Origin: Pseudomonadota bacterium
Lineage (GTDB): Bacteria > Pseudomonadota > Alphaproteobacteria > Sphingomonadales > Sphingomonadaceae
Assembly (NCBI GenBank): GCA_023418595.1
Contig: JAEZZI010000006.1
Span: forward strand, 124,001 to 188,000
DNA: 64,000 nt
Reading direction: 5' to 3'
How positions within the stretch are numbered: the first letter of the stretch is position 1; each line of letters opens with the position of its first letter. A model generated the notes under the pieces. That model did not search any database. It worked only from the letters and a program-made list of their open reading frames with translations, and had not been told where the DNA came from. The position numbers and the translations under genes are program-made. Below are positions 18,120 to 26,474 of this stretch, piece after piece.

Positions 18120-19214
18120 ATGGCGCGCGTGCGGCCGCCCGTCTGGACCGCGCTGCCCAGCCGCTTTGCGGGCGCGCCGAAACCGCGCGCGATCGCCGCG
18201 ATCGCGGTTGCTTTGCTGCTGATTCTGGGTGGCCTCGTCGCCCTGTGGCGCGGCGCCTTGCTCGCCCCCGATGCGCTGTTCGGCGAAGCGGCGCTGCGAC
18301 GCGGCCTGATCGAAGGGGTGCGCGCAGGCGGCGATTATTATTCGGTCGCCGAAAGCGTGTTTCGCGTCGATCCCGCCGCGATTCAGGGCTGGGGCGACGT
18401 GCCGCTGCCCGCGCTCGCCATCCTGACCGGCGCGCTGTCCCCCTTCATGGCGTTCGCGCTGCAAGCGCTGCTGGTGCTGGCGGTGTTCGTCGCCTGGTTC
18501 CTGCGGCTGCGTCACGTCTTCGCGCGGATCGCCGGGATGATGGCGGTCGGGTTCCTGCTCGCAGGGGGGCTGGTCGTGGCGATCGATCCGCTGCTGGGGA
18601 GCCTGAACAGCCTGTGGGCGGGGCTGCTCGTCGCATTGTCGCTGGCCCTGTGGCGGCCGGGGCGATGGATCGAGGCCGCGACGGTCGCGCTCATCGCCTG
18701 CGCGTTCGACGAGGCTGCCTTGCTCTATGTCGTGCTGATGGCCGGGTTCGCGCTGGTCGAGCGGCTACGGCGCGAGGCGATGGGCTGGGCATCGGTCGCC
18801 GCGCTCCTGCTCGCGCTGTTCGTCGCGCATGGCGCAGCGGTCGGCGATCTGGTCGCGACCGCTGGCCCGATCGCGGTCGAGGCGCATGGCGGCGGTTACG
18901 CCCAGTTCGTCCAGAGCCTCGCGCTTGCCAGCGTGCTGCAACTCCTGCCGCTGCCGCTGGCGGTGGTGCTGATCGGCATTGCACTGGTCGGCTGGGCATC
19001 CTGGGCGAACCCTGCGGGCGTGCGCGTGCTGGCGACGATCACAGTCTATGCGCTGACCATCGCGCTGTTCGCCCCGCCGAACGCCGCGCACTGGGCGTTC
19101 CTGGTGTCGCCGGTGCTGCTGGTCGGCCTCGCCTTCGCGCCCGACGCTGCGCGCGATCTGGCGGCGGCGCTACTCGACAGGCGGCGCGTCCGGGTGCAGA
19201 GGATTTCGCGATGA
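18120..19214 (+). CDS. Multi-pass membrane protein of unknown function
   Basis: The 364-residue protein is rich in Leu, Ala and Val and has about nine hydrophobic segments, starting with IAAIAVALLLILGGLVALW near residue 25. Loops hold DYYSVAESVF and PLLGSLNSLW, a pattern somewhat like DUF2029-type membrane glycosyltransferases, but I see no clear catalytic aspartate motif and do not assign it. It lies in the coupled run: it starts one base after ubiB and its stop overlaps the coaBC start (ATGA). No homologue is expected here in the standard ubiE-ubiB-coaBC-dut order, so this is a lineage-specific insertion. Confidence 0.75.
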   Translation: MARVRPPVWTALPSRFAGAPKPRAIAAIAVALLLILGGLVALWRGALLAPDALFGEAALRRGLIEGVRAGGDYYSVAESVFRVDPAAIQGWGDVPLPALAILTGALSPFMAFALQALLVLAVFVAWFLRLRHVFARIAGMMAVGFLLAGGLVVAIDPLLGSLNSLWAGLLVALSLALWRPGRWIEAATVALIACAFDEAALLYVVLMAGFALVERLRREAMGWASVAALLLALFVAHGAAVGDLVATAGPIAVEAHGGGYAQFVQSLALASVLQLLPLPLAVVLIGIALVGWASWANPAGVRVLATITVYALTIALFAPPNAAHWAFLVSPVLLVGLAFAPDAARDLAAALLDRRRVRVQRISR

Positions 19215-20512
19215 AGCGCGTGCTACTCATCGTCGGCGGGGGGATTGCCGCCTACAAGGCCTGCGAGCTGATCCGCCTGCTCCGCAAGGGCGGCTATGGC
19301 GTGCGCTGCGTGCTGACCGATGGCGGCGCGCAGTTCGTGACGCCGATGACCTTGGCCGCGCTGAGCGAGAACCCCGTCCACACCAGCCTGTGGGATCTGA
19401 AGGACGAGGCCGAGATGGGCCATATCCAGCTCAGCCGAGAGGCCGATCTGGTGGTCGTCGCGCCCGCCACCGCCGACCTGATGGCCAAGATGGCGGCGGG
19501 CATCGCCGACGATCTGGCGACCACACTGCTGCTGGCGACCGACAAGCCGGTGCTGGCCGCCCCTGCGATGAACGTGCGGATGTGGGCGCACGCGGCGACC
19601 CAGCGCAACGTCGCGCGGTTGCGGAACGATGGCGTGACCGTGCTGGAGCCCGACGAAGGCCCGATGGCCTGCGGCGAATACGGGCCGGGGCGTCTCCCCG
19701 AACCCGAGGCAATCTTTGCAGCGATCGAGCGCCACCTAACTCCTCCCCCATCGGGGGAGGTGGCAGCGCAAAGCGCTGACGGAGGGGAAGCGCCACGAAG
19801 CGCAGCACTTGCGGCAAACCCCCTCCACCAGCCTGCGGCTGGTCCCCCTCCCCCGATGGGGGAGGAATTGGAAGCGCCGCGCCTCTCCAACAAACACATC
19901 ATCGTCACCGCCGGTCCCACCCACGAACCGATCGACCCGGTGCGCTACATCGCCAACCGCTCCTCGGGCCGTCAGGGCTTCGCCATCGCGGGCGCGCTCG
20001 CGAAGCTCGGCGCACGGGTAACGCTCGTCACCGGCCCGGTCGCGATTCCCACCCCGGCGGGCGTCGACCGGATCGACGTCGAAACCGCGCAACAGATGGC
20101 CGACGCCGTCGATGCCGCCCTCCCTGCCGACGCCGCCGTCATGGTTGCCGCCGTCGCCGACTGGCGCGTCGATCCGGCCTCGCAAAAGATCAAGAAATCG
20201 GGCGACGCTGCACCGGGGCTATCGCTCATCGAGAATCCCGACATTCTTGCCAATCTGGCTGCGCACGCCGACCGGCCAAAACTGGTGATCGGCTTTGCAG
20301 CGGAAACCGAGCGTGTCGTCGATCACGCCACTGCCAAGCGTTTGAAAAAGGGCGCGGACTGGATCGTCGCCAACGACGTGTCGGGCGACGTGATGGGCGG
20401 CGATGCCAACACCGTCCATATTGTCACCGCAAACGGGGTCGATCATTGGGACCGGATGCCGAAGGAACTGGTGGCGAGCCGCCTCGCCGAAAGGATTGCC
20501 GATGCGCTGTAA
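19211..20512 (+). CDS. coaBC: CoaBC: phosphopantothenoylcysteine decarboxylase / phosphopantothenate--cysteine ligase, with repeat-derived linker
   Basis: CoaB joins cysteine to 4'-phosphopantothenate and CoaC decarboxylates the product, two steps to coenzyme A. The 433-residue protein has the flavin-dependent CoaC domain (residues 1-175: GGGIAAYK, catalytic His in MGHIQLS, APAMNVRMW, GPMACGEYG) and the CoaB domain (from about 225: TAGPTHEPIDPVRYIANRSSG, AAVADWRV, KIKKSG). Between them, about residues 176-220 are encoded by a family A palindromic repeat in frame, giving a Pro/Ala/Gly-rich linker (for example PPPSGEVAAQSADGG). Family members are usually about 400 residues, so the extra length fits the insertion. 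The start overlaps the upstream stop by 4 bases. Confidence 0.95.
   Translation: MKRVLLIVGGGIAAYKACELIRLLRKGGYGVRCVLTDGGAQFVTPMTLAALSENPVHTSLWDLKDEAEMGHIQLSREADLVVVAPATADLMAKMAAGIADDLATTLLLATDKPVLAAPAMNVRMWAHAATQRNVARLRNDGVTVLEPDEGPMACGEYGPGRLPEPEAIFAAIERHLTPPPSGEVAAQSADGGEAPRSAALAANPLHQPAAGPPPPMGEELEAPRLSNKHIIVTAGPTHEPIDPVRYIANRSSGRQGFAIAGALAKLGARVTLVTGPVAIPTPAGVDRIDVETAQQMADAVDAALPADAAVMVAAVADWRVDPASQKIKKSGDAAPGLSLIENPDILANLAAHADRPKLVIGFAAETERVVDHATAKRLKKGADWIVANDVSGDVMGGDANTVHIVTANGVDHWDRMPKELVASRLAERIADAL
19738..19869 (+). repeat. 130-bp palindromic repeat (family A, copy 2) inside coaBC
   Basis: Nearly the same sequence as the intergenic copy at 30555-30686, and in the same orientation: CTCCTCCCCCATCGGGGGAG, then GGTGGCAGCGCAAAGCGCTG, then a CACCAGCCTGCGGCTGG hairpin and a closing CCCCGATGGGGGAGG arm. 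Here it is read through in frame, without stops, between the CoaC and CoaB domains. Confidence 0.92.
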
Positions 20513-21332
20513 CGCGCTGATGCTCGCGCCCGTGCTGCTGATCGCAGCGGGTTGTTCGAACCGCGCGGTGGAGGCCCCGCGCGCGCCGCTGCCGGTCAGC
20601 CCGCTGGTCAGCAATTTCTATGGCGACAACCGCCCGCGCGACGTCCGCACCCTGGTCGTCGTGCTGCACGCCGATCAGGATTCGGCACGATTGGGCGCGC
20701 AGGATGCTTTCGCGCGCGCCGCCGTCGCCGCAATCCCCAATTCGGCCGCCGTAGCGATTCTGCGTCCCGGCTATGCCGACGCCAGTGGTCGCCAGTCGCC
20801 CGGCGATCGCGGCACCAGTACCGGCGACACCTATACCCCCGAACATGTTGGAGAGATCGCGACCGCGATCGACGCCGCCCGCGCGCGCTATCCGGGCGCG
20901 CGCACCATGCTGGTCGGCGACAATGGCGGGGCTGCGATCGCCGCCAATCTTGCCGGCCTGCGCCCCGACCTGATGGACGCGATGGTGCTCGTATCCTGCC
21001 CCTGCACGCTTCCCGAATGGCGCGCGCACATGGCCAGGCAGGACCGCACCGCGCCGTGGAAAGTGCCGGTCCGCAGCCTCGATCCGCTGCAAACCGCAGG
21101 CGGCGTGCGCCCCGCGCTCAAGGCCGCGATTCTGGTGGGCAGCGACAACAGGCGCACCCTGCCCAAATTCTCGCGCGAATATGCCGAAGCCCTCGCGCTG
21201 CGCGGCATCGCCACCGATTTCCGCGTGCTCCCGGGCAAGGCCGACGACATCCTGCTCGATCCCCAGGTGATTGAGGCGACCACCCGGATCGCCTCCAGCC
21301 TGCCGCTGCAACAACGGGCCGAACGCCGATGA
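20502..21332 (+). CDS. Alpha/beta-hydrolase-like lipoprotein lacking catalytic residues
   Basis: The 276-residue protein starts with a lipoprotein signal (LAPVLLIAAGCSNR, lipid Cys18) and continues into an alpha/beta-hydrolase fold. The nucleophile elbow, normally GxSxG, reads GDNGG at residues 139-143, so asparagine 141 stands where serine should be; the following AAIAANLAGLRPDLMDAMVLVSCPC is otherwise typical. The usual C-terminal histidine loop reads GKADDILLDP (residues 246-255), with aspartate for histidine. I infer a non-catalytic, membrane-tethered binding or scaffold protein. The start at 20502 overlaps the coaBC stop by 11 bases, and the stop overlaps dut (ATGA). Confidence 0.82.
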   Translation: MRCNALMLAPVLLIAAGCSNRAVEAPRAPLPVSPLVSNFYGDNRPRDVRTLVVVLHADQDSARLGAQDAFARAAVAAIPNSAAVAILRPGYADASGRQSPGDRGTSTGDTYTPEHVGEIATAIDAARARYPGARTMLVGDNGGAAIAANLAGLRPDLMDAMVLVSCPCTLPEWRAHMARQDRTAPWKVPVRSLDPLQTAGGVRPALKAAILVGSDNRRTLPKFSREYAEALALRGIATDFRVLPGKADDILLDPQVIEATTRIASSLPLQQRAERR

Positions 21333-21778
21333 GCCTCGCCCCTATCCGCATCGCATTGAAACGCCTGCCGCACGGAGAGGGCCTGCCCCCGCCGGCCTAT
21401 GCCACCGACGGCGCCGCAGGCATGGACGTGGTCGCCGCCGAGGATGTGACGCTGGCCCCCGGCGCGCGCCATGCGGTCGCGACTGGGTTTTCGATGGCGA
21501 TCCCCGCCGGGTATGAGGTTCAGGTGCGCCCGCGATCGGGCCTCGCGCTCAAACACGGCATCACCTGTCTCAACACCCCCGGCACGATCGATTCGGATTA
21601 TCGCGGCGAGGTGAAGGTGATCCTCGCCAATTTCGGCAGCGACCCGTTCGAGGTGAAGCGCGGCGAACGCATCGCCCAGCTCATCCCCGCCCCCGTTCAG
21701 CACGCGACCCTCGATCTGGTCGACGATCTCGACGCCACGGCGCGGGGTGCGGGCGGCTTCGGATCGACCGGTCGATGA
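21329..21778 (+). CDS. dut: dUTP diphosphatase
   Basis: Dut hydrolyses dUTP to dUMP and pyrophosphate, keeping uracil out of DNA and feeding dTMP synthesis. The 149-residue protein has all five trimeric dUTPase motifs: AGMDV, RPRSGLAL, TPGTIDSDYRGE, RGERIAQL and the C-terminal RGAGGFGSTG. The start overlaps the previous stop by 4 bases and the end overlaps the next start by 4 bases. coaBC-dut linkage is common in proteobacteria. Confidence 0.97.
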   Translation: MSLAPIRIALKRLPHGEGLPPPAYATDGAAGMDVVAAEDVTLAPGARHAVATGFSMAIPAGYEVQVRPRSGLALKHGITCLNTPGTIDSDYRGEVKVILANFGSDPFEVKRGERIAQLIPAPVQHATLDLVDDLDATARGAGGFGSTGR

Positions 21779-22200
21779 ATCTGCTGATCGCCCTGACGCT
21801 GCTCGGCGCGCAGACCGATCCGCCGCAGCAGATCGTCCCGGTCGCGCCGCCGCGCCTCAGCTTCCCGATCGCCTGGGACGCGATGCCGATGCTCCCCTAT
21901 CGCACGCCGCCGCCGATTTCCCCGGCGATGAGCCGCTGGGTCGCGGGCGAACTGGTGCGCGGCAAATGCCCGGTGCCGCGGCCCGTCAACGGCCGCCGCA
22001 GCCTGCGCGTCGATGTCGCGGTGCTGATCTCGTCGGAAAGCACGGTGCGCGCATCGATCCCGCGCGCGATCGACTGCCCCACGGTCGAACAATATGCCGC
22101 GGGCATGGTGTCGAGCTTCGCGCGCAACAATTTGCTGGCGCGCGCGGGCGACGGCAGCGGCTGGTTCCGTGCCAGCGTGACCTTCGACTGGCCCGCGTGA
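21775..22200 (+). CDS. Hypothetical secreted protein
   Basis: The 141-residue protein has a short hydrophobic N terminus (NLLIALTLLGAQ) resembling a signal peptide and two cysteines (RGKCPVP and IDCPTV) that could form a disulfide in the periplasm. A stretch PVAPPRLSFPIAWDAMPM is proline-rich. I do not recognise a family. It is translationally coupled to dut upstream (ATGA) and to the moeB-like gene downstream (GTGA), so it belongs to the operon, but nothing in the neighbours suggests its role. Confidence 0.7.
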   Translation: MNLLIALTLLGAQTDPPQQIVPVAPPRLSFPIAWDAMPMLPYRTPPPISPAMSRWVAGELVRGKCPVPRPVNGRRSLRVDVAVLISSESTVRASIPRAIDCPTVEQYAAGMVSSFARNNLLARAGDGSGWFRASVTFDWPA

Positions 22201-22949
22201 GCGAACTGACCGACGCCGAACTGGAGCGCTACGCGCGCCATATCGTGCTCAGGGAAATCGGCGGCGCGGGACAAATGCAGCTGAAATCGGCGCATGTCAC
22301 CGTCATCGGCGCGGGCGGAATCGGATCGCCCGCGCTCCAGTATCTGGCAGCGGCGGGCGTCGGACGGCTGACGGTGATCGACGACGACAAGGTCGATCTG
22401 TCGAACCTTCAGCGTCAGACGCTGTTCGGCGACGCCGATATCGCCGCGCCCAAGGTCGATGCCGCGGCCCGCGCGCTGCACCGGCTGAACCCGCATGTCA
22501 CGGTCATGCCGGTCGAGGCCCGGATCGATCCAGCCAACGCCGCCAAGCTGCTGGCGGGCGCCGACGTGATCCTCGACGGCTGCGACAATTTCGCGACGCG
22601 CCTCGCGGTATCCGACGCGGCACGGGCCTTGCGCATACCGCTCGTCTCCGCTGCGGTCGGGCAATTCGAGGGGCAGTTGGCGGTGTTCCGCGGCTGGGAA
22701 GCCGACAAGCCCTGCTACCGTTGCCTTGTCGGCGGCGATCCCGACCGCGCCGAGGCGAGCTGTGCGGAGGCGGGCGTGATGGGCGCGCTGACCGGCACGA
22801 TCGGCAGCCTCGCCGCGCTCGAAGTCATCCGCGCGCTCGTCCCCTTCGGCAGCGATCCGGCGGGCAGATTGCTGATCGCCGACACGCTCGATTGGCGATT
22901 CCGCACCCTGACCCTCACCAAGGATCCGGCCTGTTCATGCGCGGGCTGA
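22197..22949 (+). CDS. HesA/MoeB/ThiF family adenylyltransferase
   Basis: E1-like enzymes of this family adenylate the C-terminal glycine of sulfur carrier proteins such as MoaD or ThiS. The 250-residue protein has the family start (YARHIVLREIGGAGQMQLK), the nucleotide-binding GAGGIGSP near residue 39, the NLQRQTLF segment, and CDNFATR. Zinc-binding cysteines are present as CYRC and, near the C terminus, as CSC rather than the usual CxxC. There is no rhodanese domain. The start is a GTG overlapping the previous stop (GTGA). MoeB is more likely than ThiF, but the sequence alone does not decide. Confidence 0.9.
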   Translation: MSELTDAELERYARHIVLREIGGAGQMQLKSAHVTVIGAGGIGSPALQYLAAAGVGRLTVIDDDKVDLSNLQRQTLFGDADIAAPKVDAAARALHRLNPHVTVMPVEARIDPANAAKLLAGADVILDGCDNFATRLAVSDAARALRIPLVSAAVGQFEGQLAVFRGWEADKPCYRCLVGGDPDRAEASCAEAGVMGALTGTIGSLAALEVIRALVPFGSDPAGRLLIADTLDWRFRTLTLTKDPACSCAG

Positions 22950-23296
22950 CCATTCTGATCCCCACCCCCGACCGCGTGCGCTTCCGCGCCGCGCTGTCGC
23001 TGGCCTGCGCACAAGGGGCGTTGGGGGCGCGCGTCCGGCTGTTCTGTCAGGAAGAGGCCGTGTCGCTGCTGATCGACCGGCCCGACCCCGATCATGCGGA
23101 GCTGGTCGAACGCGGTCTGCCCGCCATTCCCGACCTGATCGCGGCGGCGCGCGACATCGGCGTGGCGCTGTTGGTGTGCCAGACCGGCCTGTCGGCGGCG
23201 TCGCTCGGCCCCGAAGACCTTTATCCGGGCGTCGAGACCGGCGGCGTGGTCGGCATCCTCGCGACGCTTGACGACGATCGGCTGCTCGTCGCGTGA
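22937..23296 (+). CDS. DsrE/DsrF-like sulfur relay family protein
   Basis: The 119-residue protein has the DsrE/F-like Rossmann-type layout: an initial strand (LTILIPTPD), a helix with ALSLACAQGALGARVRLFCQEEAV, and a later strand with the cysteine VALLVCQTGLSAASL, where DsrE-type proteins carry a persulfide-bearing cysteine. The start at 22937 overlaps the end of the E1-like gene by 13 bases. That neighbour handles sulfur carriers, which supports a sulfur-transfer role, but the partner is unknown. It is the last gene of the run that began with ubiE. Confidence 0.8.
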   Translation: MRGLTILIPTPDRVRFRAALSLACAQGALGARVRLFCQEEAVSLLIDRPDPDHAELVERGLPAIPDLIAAARDIGVALLVCQTGLSAASLGPEDLYPGVETGGVVGILATLDDDRLLVA

Positions 23297-23402
23297 CCGC
23301 CAGGAAGAAAGCATCCGTCGTACTTTACCTTATGTGCGGGTTTCGCACGCTATAGCGCCCGCACAACCGGGCGACGCAACCCGATTTTCTTGAGGACAAT
23401 CG

Positions 23403-24416
23403 ATGACCGATCTGGCCAATCGCCGCATTCTCGTCACCGGATCGGCGGGCTTCATCGGTTTCCACGTCGCCCGCGCGCTGCTCGAACGCGGCGCACAGGT
23501 GCTGGGGATCGACGATTTCACTCCCTATTACGACCCGAAGCTGAAGGAAGCACGCAACGCACAGCTCGAAAACCATGCCGGCTTCACGCTCGCCCGGCTG
23601 TCGATCGCCGATGCGGAAAGTTTCGGCGCGGCATGGCGCGAATTCCGGCCGCAAGTGGTCATCCACCTCGCAGCACAGGCCGGGGTCCGCTATTCGATCG
23701 ACCATCCGCAAAGCTATATCGACGCCAACATCACCGGCACATTCAACCTGCTCGAATTGGCGCGGCACAACCGCCTCGACCATCTGCTCGCCGCCTCGAC
23801 CAGTTCGGTGTACGGCGCGAACACCGACATGCCCTTTGCCGAAACGCAGCGGACGCAAACCCCGGTCAGCCTCTATGCCGCGACCAAGGGCGCGACCGAG
23901 CTGATCGGACACAGCTATGCCCATCTGTTCGGCATCCCCAGCACCTTTTTCCGCTTCTTCACCGTCTATGGCCCGTGGGGACGGCCCGACATGGCGCCCA
24001 TTAAATTCGCGCGCGCAATCCTGAGCGGCGAGCCGATCGACGTGTACAACCACGGCGACATGGTGCGGGATTTCACCTTCGTCGACGACCTTGCCGCCGC
24101 GATCCTCGACCTGATCGGCGCGGTGCCGGGGACGCAAGCGGTGCCGGGCGACAGCCTGTCGCCAGTCGCACCGTTTCGCACCGTCAATATCGGCGGCGGC
24201 AATCCGGTGAAGCTGGGCGATTTCATCGACGCGCTGGAACGCGCGATCGGACGACCCGCGGTCCGCAACCTGCTGCCGATGCAGCCCGGCGACATGCACA
24301 AAACCTATGCCGATATCGGCTTGCTGGAAGCGCTCACCGGAAGGCGTACGCCGACTCCGCTCGACCAGGGAATCGCGAAATTCGTCGATTGGTATCGCGG
24401 CTATAACGCGGCTTAG
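23403..24416 (+). CDS. NAD-dependent epimerase, probable UDP-glucuronate 4-epimerase
   Basis: The 337-residue extended short-chain dehydrogenase has the NAD motif TGSAGFIGFH near residue 12, the sugar-loop DDFTPYYDPKLKEAR typical of UDP-glucuronate 4-epimerases (CapI/LspL type), a catalytic serine pair (ASTSSVYG) and YAATKGATE. It would interconvert UDP-glucuronate and UDP-galacturonate. galU lies next to it in convergent orientation and ugd is in the same window, so all three steps from glucose-1-phosphate are present. Its stop overlaps the galU stop. The substrate call comes from family features; related UDP-hexose epimerases are the alternative. Confidence 0.88.
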   Translation: MTDLANRRILVTGSAGFIGFHVARALLERGAQVLGIDDFTPYYDPKLKEARNAQLENHAGFTLARLSIADAESFGAAWREFRPQVVIHLAAQAGVRYSIDHPQSYIDANITGTFNLLELARHNRLDHLLAASTSSVYGANTDMPFAETQRTQTPVSLYAATKGATELIGHSYAHLFGIPSTFFRFFTVYGPWGRPDMAPIKFARAILSGEPIDVYNHGDMVRDFTFVDDLAAAILDLIGAVPGTQAVPGDSLSPVAPFRTVNIGGGNPVKLGDFIDALERAIGRPAVRNLLPMQPGDMHKTYADIGLLEALTGRRTPTPLDQGIAKFVDWYRGYNAA

Positions 24417-25282
24417 CCGCTGATCGCCCGCGCGAAGTCGCGTACTGCCGCGCCAATGTCCTCACGCTCGACCGCGACCGCGATATTCGCCTGGAGAAAT
24501 CCGGCCTTGTCGCCGCAATCATAGCGGACGCCGTCGAACGTCACCCCGTGGAACGGCTGGTCGCCGATCATCCGCGCCATCGCGTCGGTCAGCTGGATTT
24601 CGCCGCCCGCCCCCGCTTCCTGGGTTTCGAGCACGCGCATCACTTCGGGTTGCAGGACATAGCGGCCGATCACCGCCAGGTTCGACGGAGACGTGCCCGG
24701 TTTGGGCTTTTCGACCAGCCCCCGCACTTCCGTCAACAAACCGTCGCGGCTGCCGGGGGTGATGACGCCATATTTGTCGGTCTGATCGTCCGCGACCTCC
24801 TGCGCACAGATCAGATTGCCGCCGACCTTGTTATACGCCTCGACCATCTGTTTCAGGCAGCCGGGCTTGCCGACCATGAAATCGTCGGCAAGCAGCACCG
24901 CGAACGGCTCGTTGCCGACAATGTCGCGCGCGCACCACACCGCATGGCCCAGCCCCATCGGCTCCTGCTGGCGGACATAGGCGATCGCGCCGGGCTTCAA
25001 CCGGGTGGCATCGAGCACTTCCAGCGACTTGCCGCGCTCGGACATGGTCGATTCGAGTTCGTAGGCGATGTCGAAATGATCCTCGATCGCCGATTTGCCG
25101 CGCCCGGTGACGAAGATCATCTGTTCGATGCCCGCCTCCATCGCTTCCTCAACCGCGTACTGGATCAGCGGGCGATCGACGACGGGTAGCATTTCCTTGG
25201 GCATCGCCTTGGTCGCGGGGAGGAAACGCGTGCCGAGCCCGCCCACGGGAAACACGGCCTTGCGAAGCGGCTTGAACGACAT
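24413..25282 (-). CDS. galU: UTP--glucose-1-phosphate uridylyltransferase GalU
   Basis: GalU makes UDP-glucose from UTP and glucose-1-phosphate. The 289-residue protein has the nucleotidyltransferase motif PVGGLGTRFLPATKAMPKEML near residue 10, the family segments YAVEEAMEAGI and DDFMVG, and VEKPKPGTSPS. The frame opens 8 codons earlier, but ATG 25282 (MSFKPLRKAVFP) is preceded by the ribosome-binding site GGGAGA at the right distance, so I chose it. It supplies UDP-glucose to Ugd, whose gene is about 11 kb away. Confidence 0.96.
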   Translation of the reverse strand: MSFKPLRKAVFPVGGLGTRFLPATKAMPKEMLPVVDRPLIQYAVEEAMEAGIEQMIFVTGRGKSAIEDHFDIAYELESTMSERGKSLEVLDATRLKPGAIAYVRQQEPMGLGHAVWCARDIVGNEPFAVLLADDFMVGKPGCLKQMVEAYNKVGGNLICAQEVADDQTDKYGVITPGSRDGLLTEVRGLVEKPKPGTSPSNLAVIGRYVLQPEVMRVLETQEAGAGGEIQLTDAMARMIGDQPFHGVTFDGVRYDCGDKAGFLQANIAVAVEREDIGAAVRDFARAISG

Positions 25283-25351
25283 GATTTTCTCCCTGTTGCC
25301 CCGCATCTAGGGTCGAGGCCAACCCACGGCAATGTCTGGAGCGCAATGCAC

Positions 25352-26431
25352 TCAGGATTGACCGTCCGGTTTCAGCAGGCGCTGCCAATCGCCGTCGAGC
25401 GGCTGGTTGCGGCGCTGTACGAAGGCTTGCGCGAGCGCAGCGCCCTGCCCCGCCGCGATCCTGGCGGCTTCCAGATCACTCCGCGCGGCGCGGTCGCGCC
25501 AGCCGGGATGGGTGCGGCTGGCCAGGAAACCCGCCGACGCACTCGGCCCGTAATCGCGCCAGAATCGCCCGGCGAGCAACGGATCGTAACCGGCATTGGC
25601 CAGCAGATGCACCGCCAGGATATCCGCCTCGATCTCGGTCTGGCGGAAATAGCGGACGTTGCGGCCGAACCCGGCCAGAATGCCGCGGCTGACGCCCTGC
25701 TCGTTCAACCGGGCGCGGTGACGCAGGATGTTGTGCGACAATTCATGCGCAACGACCACGGCGACCAGTTCATCGGGATAGCGATCGAAGAATCCGGCAT
25801 GGAGTTTCACCAGCCGACCATCAGCTTCTGCATCGAGTCCGCGGGCGAAATCGACTTCGAACCGCGATCGGCACGCCGGGACGGGCGTGACCGAAATCTC
25901 CCGTCGCTCGCTCCCCCGAACGACATCGAACGTCATCGGCGCTCGCGCATCGACAATCGCCAGATCGTCATAAAGCCGGTTGATCAGCGCGGTCGGATCG
26001 CGCGGACGGTCCTCCGGATCGAACAAGGCCGGTATGGTCTGATCGCCGATGCGGGCGAGCGAATCATTCTGGACGATGCCCGCCACGGCGGCGGGGCTGT
26101 TCGCAACCACGCCGCCCACCGCGACGCGCGTTGCAAACCCGAAACTCGCCTGCAGCCGCGCGCGATCGACGCCGGGATATTGATCGACGCTGTGTAATTG
26201 CACGCCGGTCGCGGGCTCGAGATCGGCGCAGAGATGCGCATTGGTGGTCGCGATCCGATAGCCGATGCTGGCCAGACGCATGTCGAGCGCGCGCACCCGC
26301 TCGAGTGTCGCATCGGGTTGGGTGGCGCTTCGCGTCGCCGCCTGCGGTGCGCTCGCGATCGTCATGGCCGCGACAAGCAGCAGGGCGATCGCACCGGAAC
26401 GACGGCGGGGTGTGGATGGTTGTTTCGGCAA
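25352..26431 (-). CDS. PDZ-like and M48 peptidase domain protein, secreted
   Basis: The protein combines a signal peptide (RRRSGAIALLLVAAMTIASAPQA), a PDZ-like region near residues 95-165 (VGGVVANSPAAVAGIVQNDSLARIGD) and an M48-type zinc peptidase motif, VVAHELSHNILRH, at about residues 228-232, with a second metal-ligand region RQTEIEADILAVHLL. It is likely an envelope or periplasmic protease. The frame reaches an ATG at 26476 whose CATG also holds the divergent start of the phosphatase; I prefer the TTG at 26431, preceded by AAGGTTAAGG and giving a normal signal peptide (about 359 residues). That choice is inferred. Confidence 0.82.
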   Translation of the reverse strand: MPKQPSTPRRRSGAIALLLVAAMTIASAPQAATRSATQPDATLERVRALDMRLASIGYRIATTNAHLCADLEPATGVQLHSVDQYPGVDRARLQASFGFATRVAVGGVVANSPAAVAGIVQNDSLARIGDQTIPALFDPEDRPRDPTALINRLYDDLAIVDARAPMTFDVVRGSERREISVTPVPACRSRFEVDFARGLDAEADGRLVKLHAGFFDRYPDELVAVVVAHELSHNILRHRARLNEQGVSRGILAGFGRNVRYFRQTEIEADILAVHLLANAGYDPLLAGRFWRDYGPSASAGFLASRTHPGWRDRAARSDLEAARIAAGQGAALAQAFVQRRNQPLDGDWQRLLKPDGQS

Positions 26432-26474
26432 GACCTTAACCTTATAGGCCGCTCGCGATAGGGCACTCAACACC

